Shown one piece after another: positions 38,331 through 39,967 of a DNA stretch of 39,967 nucleotides; within the stretch, counting starts at the first letter, position 1, and each line of letters starts with the position of its first letter. The notes beneath the pieces were generated by a model. That model searched no databases and was not told the origin of the DNA. It saw nothing but the letters and a program-made list of their open reading frames with translations. Made by a program: the position numbers and the translations under genes. Origin of the DNA: DASVDK01 sp036381125 [NCBI: Thermodesulfobacteriota bacterium] (GTDB lineage Bacteria > DASVDK01). The stretch spans positions 1 through 39,967 of the forward strand of contig DASVDK010000090.1 of assembly GCA_036381125.1 (NCBI GenBank), read 5' to 3'.

Positions 38331-39197
38331 ATGAAGAGGACGCACGGGTCGGTGGCACGAGGCGCGTTCGCCGTGACCGCGCTCGTGATGCTGCTCGGGG
38401 CGAGCGACGCCTTCGCCTCGTTCAAGATCGCGCACTGGAACGTGCAGAGCGGCTTCGGCAAGGGGGGCTGGGCGGGGGGCAACGCCGGCTTCACGCCCGG
38501 CTCGGATTGCAGCCGCAACGCCTGGGGCAACGGCAGCGGCCCGCTCGCCAGGACGCTCGTCTCCAGGGTGAAGGACGACAAGGCCGTCGTCGCCCTCACC
38601 GTCAACGAGGCGTGGACCTGCGCGACGCCGTCGCGGATCCGTTCACTGCTCGGCTTCGCGGCGGCGACGAAGGAGGTGAACGGCGTCGCGATCATCGCCC
38701 GTCACGGCTTCGCCGGGAACAGCGAGGTCGTGGCCCTGCCGAAGTGCTCGGGCGGCGCCGAGCAGCGATACGTCGTGCGCGCGCCGGTCTACACCGACTC
38801 GGCTCGCAGCAAGGTGGTGCAGGTCTTCGCCACGCACTGGACCGGCTGCGCGGCCGAGGGGAAGGCCACGGTCGAGTTCCTGCAGCGCTACGCCTACCAG
38901 CCGCGCAGCCTGACGGGCGACCTCAACGTCAAGAGCGTGTCGGACGCGCCGATCGCGGCGATCACGGCCAAGAACTGGACCGACGCGTGGTCGAAGCTCC
39001 ACGGCAAGTCGGGCGGCCAGACCGCCACGTGGAACAACTCGTACGGGTCGCCCAGGGGCAACCTCTACAAGCGGATCGACTACGCGCTCTTCAAGACGCT
39101 GAAGGTGCGCTCGATCTCCCGCTTCAACCACACGGGCGAGCCCGGCGCCGCCAAGATGGCCGACCACGCGGGGATCGTCGTCGAGTATGACGACTAG
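38331..39197 (+). CDS. Secreted endonuclease/exonuclease/phosphatase (DNase I-like) family protein
   Basis: A 288-residue protein with a Sec signal peptide (cleavage after 'SDAFA', about residue 29) and no lipobox, so it should be released to the periplasm or outside. The EEP motifs are intact: 'FKIAHWNVQSGFG', 'VTVNEAWTCATP', 'FATHWTGC', 'LTGDLNVKS', 'YKRIDYALF', 'MADHAGIVVEY'. Conserved cysteines shared with the lipoprotein paralogue ('WTC', 'WTGC', 'GSDC') may form disulfides. GGGAGGG lies about 10 bases upstream of the ATG. The stop overlaps the next gene by 11 bases. Confidence 0.85.
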   Translation: MKRTHGSVARGAFAVTALVMLLGASDAFASFKIAHWNVQSGFGKGGWAGGNAGFTPGSDCSRNAWGNGSGPLARTLVSRVKDDKAVVALTVNEAWTCATPSRIRSLLGFAAATKEVNGVAIIARHGFAGNSEVVALPKCSGGAEQRYVVRAPVYTDSARSKVVQVFATHWTGCAAEGKATVEFLQRYAYQPRSLTGDLNVKSVSDAPIAAITAKNWTDAWSKLHGKSGGQTATWNNSYGSPRGNLYKRIDYALFKTLKVRSISRFNHTGEPGAAKMADHAGIVVEYDD

Positions 39198-39894
39198 GCC
39201 CGTCCTGCTCGGGCTGATCGGCGCGGTCGCGCTCGCGCCCTGCGCGGCGGCGGCGGCCGCGCCGATCCACGTCGAGCTTCAGGGCGGCCGGTGGTCCCCC
39301 GGCGGCCCGGAGCTGGTCCGCGTGCGGGCGGACGGCCGTCCCGTGGCGGCGGTGCTCGCGGCGGTCGAGCGGGCGACCGGCGTGACGATCGACGCGCTGC
39401 CGCCCGACGTCGCGGCGGCGCCGGTCACGATCGACGTCGGCCCGCTCCCGCTCGACCGCCTCGTGCGGCAGCTCGTCCGCCCGCACGGGCTCGCCGCGAT
39501 CTACGACCACGGCGGGCGCCTCGCCCGCCTCGTCGTCGTGCCGACCGACGTGGAGACGCCCGGCGAGGCGTGGCAGGTCGGCGCGCGAGCGCCGGCCGAG
39601 GCAAGCAGCCGCGAGCCGTCGATGCGCGAGCCGTCGATGCAAGCCCGCGTCGACGGCACCTGGTGGCGCCTGGAGGACATCGGCCCGGAGGCGCCGCCGG
39701 CCAGGCGCGAGGCGGCGCTCCTCGCCCTGGGGGGCGCGCTCGACGACCCGGACGCCGTGGCGCTCCTCGAGGCGGCGGCCGACGGCCGCGCCGGGCTCGC
39801 GGAGGACGACCCGGCGCGACGCCTCGCGCGCCGCATCCTCGCGGTCCGTCCGGGCGTCGGCGACGAGGACGAGGCGGAGCCGAGCGAGGGCTAG
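39187..39894 (+). CDS. Secreted protein with an STN/secretin-like domain
   Basis: A 235-residue protein starting at ATG 39187 inside the end of the EEP gene. It has a signal peptide ('LLGLIGAVALAPCAAAAAAP') and then a segment like the STN/secretin N-terminal fold: 'GRPVAAVLAAVERATGVTID', 'APVTIDVGPLPLDRLVRQLV', 'HGLAAIYDHGGRLARLVVVP'. A short repeat 'REPSM' occurs twice (about 142-151), followed by Ala/Leu/Asp-rich helices. STN domains occur in periplasmic assembly or signalling proteins. Overlap with the secreted nuclease-fold gene suggests a joint function, not known. Confidence 0.6.
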   Translation: MTTRPVLLGLIGAVALAPCAAAAAAPIHVELQGGRWSPGGPELVRVRADGRPVAAVLAAVERATGVTIDALPPDVAAAPVTIDVGPLPLDRLVRQLVRPHGLAAIYDHGGRLARLVVVPTDVETPGEAWQVGARAPAEASSREPSMREPSMQARVDGTWWRLEDIGPEAPPARREAALLALGGALDDPDAVALLEAAADGRAGLAEDDPARRLARRILAVRPGVGDEDEAEPSEG

Positions 39895-39967
39895 GCCCCG
39901 CGCGCGGCCTGGAGGGCGGGCGCCGCGGCCGCGGCGAGCGCGCGGGCGAGGAGGAGGCCGGCGGGGC
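39891..39967 (-). CDS. Possible C-terminus of a convergent gene (cut by window end)
   Basis: On the minus strand the frame is open from the window edge to a TAG at 39891-39893, giving 24 full codons that end '...LAAAAAPALQAARGA'. The stop overlaps the stop of the plus-strand gene. Composition alone cannot prove coding, but a convergent gene ending here would leave no gap. Confidence 0.25.
   Translation of the reverse strand, partial: PAGLLLARALAAAAAPALQAARGA

Noticed and set aside
37041-39197. A 718-codon plus-strand frame that ends in the second EEP gene and crosses the first one out of frame
   Set aside because: Its first half has the Arg/Gly/Pro-rich composition of antisense or off-frame reading; the two real genes have signal peptides, ribosome sites and conserved motifs in their own frames.

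Overview
This is a very GC-rich stretch of bacterial chromosome with no rRNA, tRNA, phage or insertion sequence that I can recognise. Gene content points to a free-living, metabolically versatile Gram-negative soil-type bacterium: Mpl and LdcA (diaminopimelate peptidoglycan recycling), MinCDE, a tripartite tricarboxylate transporter, enolase-superfamily enzymes, an HpcH/HpaI aldolase and several lipoproteins. The style resembles Candidatus Rokubacteria/Methylomirabilota, but that is inference. Most genes are packed in short operons with 4-base ATGA/GTGA overlaps.

Layout. 1-2.1 kb: a partial EgtB-like gene, an enolase-superfamily gene broken by at least two deletions, and an IclR regulator truncated and fused to a foreign membrane tail; together these look like a decaying catabolic locus. 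2.2-8.1 kb: a GLYR-type beta-hydroxyacid dehydrogenase, a molybdopterin oxidoreductase, a lipoprotein, a Crp/Fnr regulator, an HpaI-type aldolase and its GntR/FCD regulator. 8.17-10.1 kb: a glutaredoxin-DinB fusion whose first active-site cysteine codon is an in-frame TGA followed by a SECIS-like hairpin (a probable selenoprotein), overlapping an MFS transporter. 10.1-15.1 kb: a sugar-isomerase-like TIM barrel and an operon of tctC, a muconate-lactonizing-type enzyme, tctB and tctA, preceded by overlapping GTTC/GAAC palindromes. 15.1-18.7 kb: mpl, a serine hydrolase and ldcA (peptidoglycan recycling). 18.8-24 kb: a PfkB kinase, a small unknown protein, AlkA, a zincin with a long acidic tail, an alkyltransferase-like protein whose tail is antisense to that acidic tail, a DehI-like protein and a GAF-GGDEF cyclase. 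24-28.6 kb: a PPSR-type kinase/pyrophosphorylase, a KDPG-aldolase-like protein without the catalytic lysine, a dienelactone hydrolase, a split chromate transporter and a HAD hydrolase. 28.6-32.6 kb: RqcH/NFACT, divergent from minCDE. 32.7-36.7 kb: a small zinc ribbon, then an oxidative-stress run of PerR, rubrerythrin, two Hdr/GlpC-like Fe-S proteins, DUF3501 and Fe/Mn superoxide dismutase. 36.7-39.97 kb: a hairpin repeat, two paralogous secreted DNase-I-fold proteins that share a conserved leader with a covarying stem, and a secreted STN-like protein.

The strongest candidates for something new are the selenocysteine glutaredoxin-DinB fusion, the conserved structured leader in front of both secreted nuclease-fold genes, the acidic versus Ser/Arg tails encoded on opposite strands of one repeat, and the PerR-rubrerythrin-Hdr-like-DUF3501 module. 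No tools were run; domain calls rest on reading motifs and on recalled family patterns.
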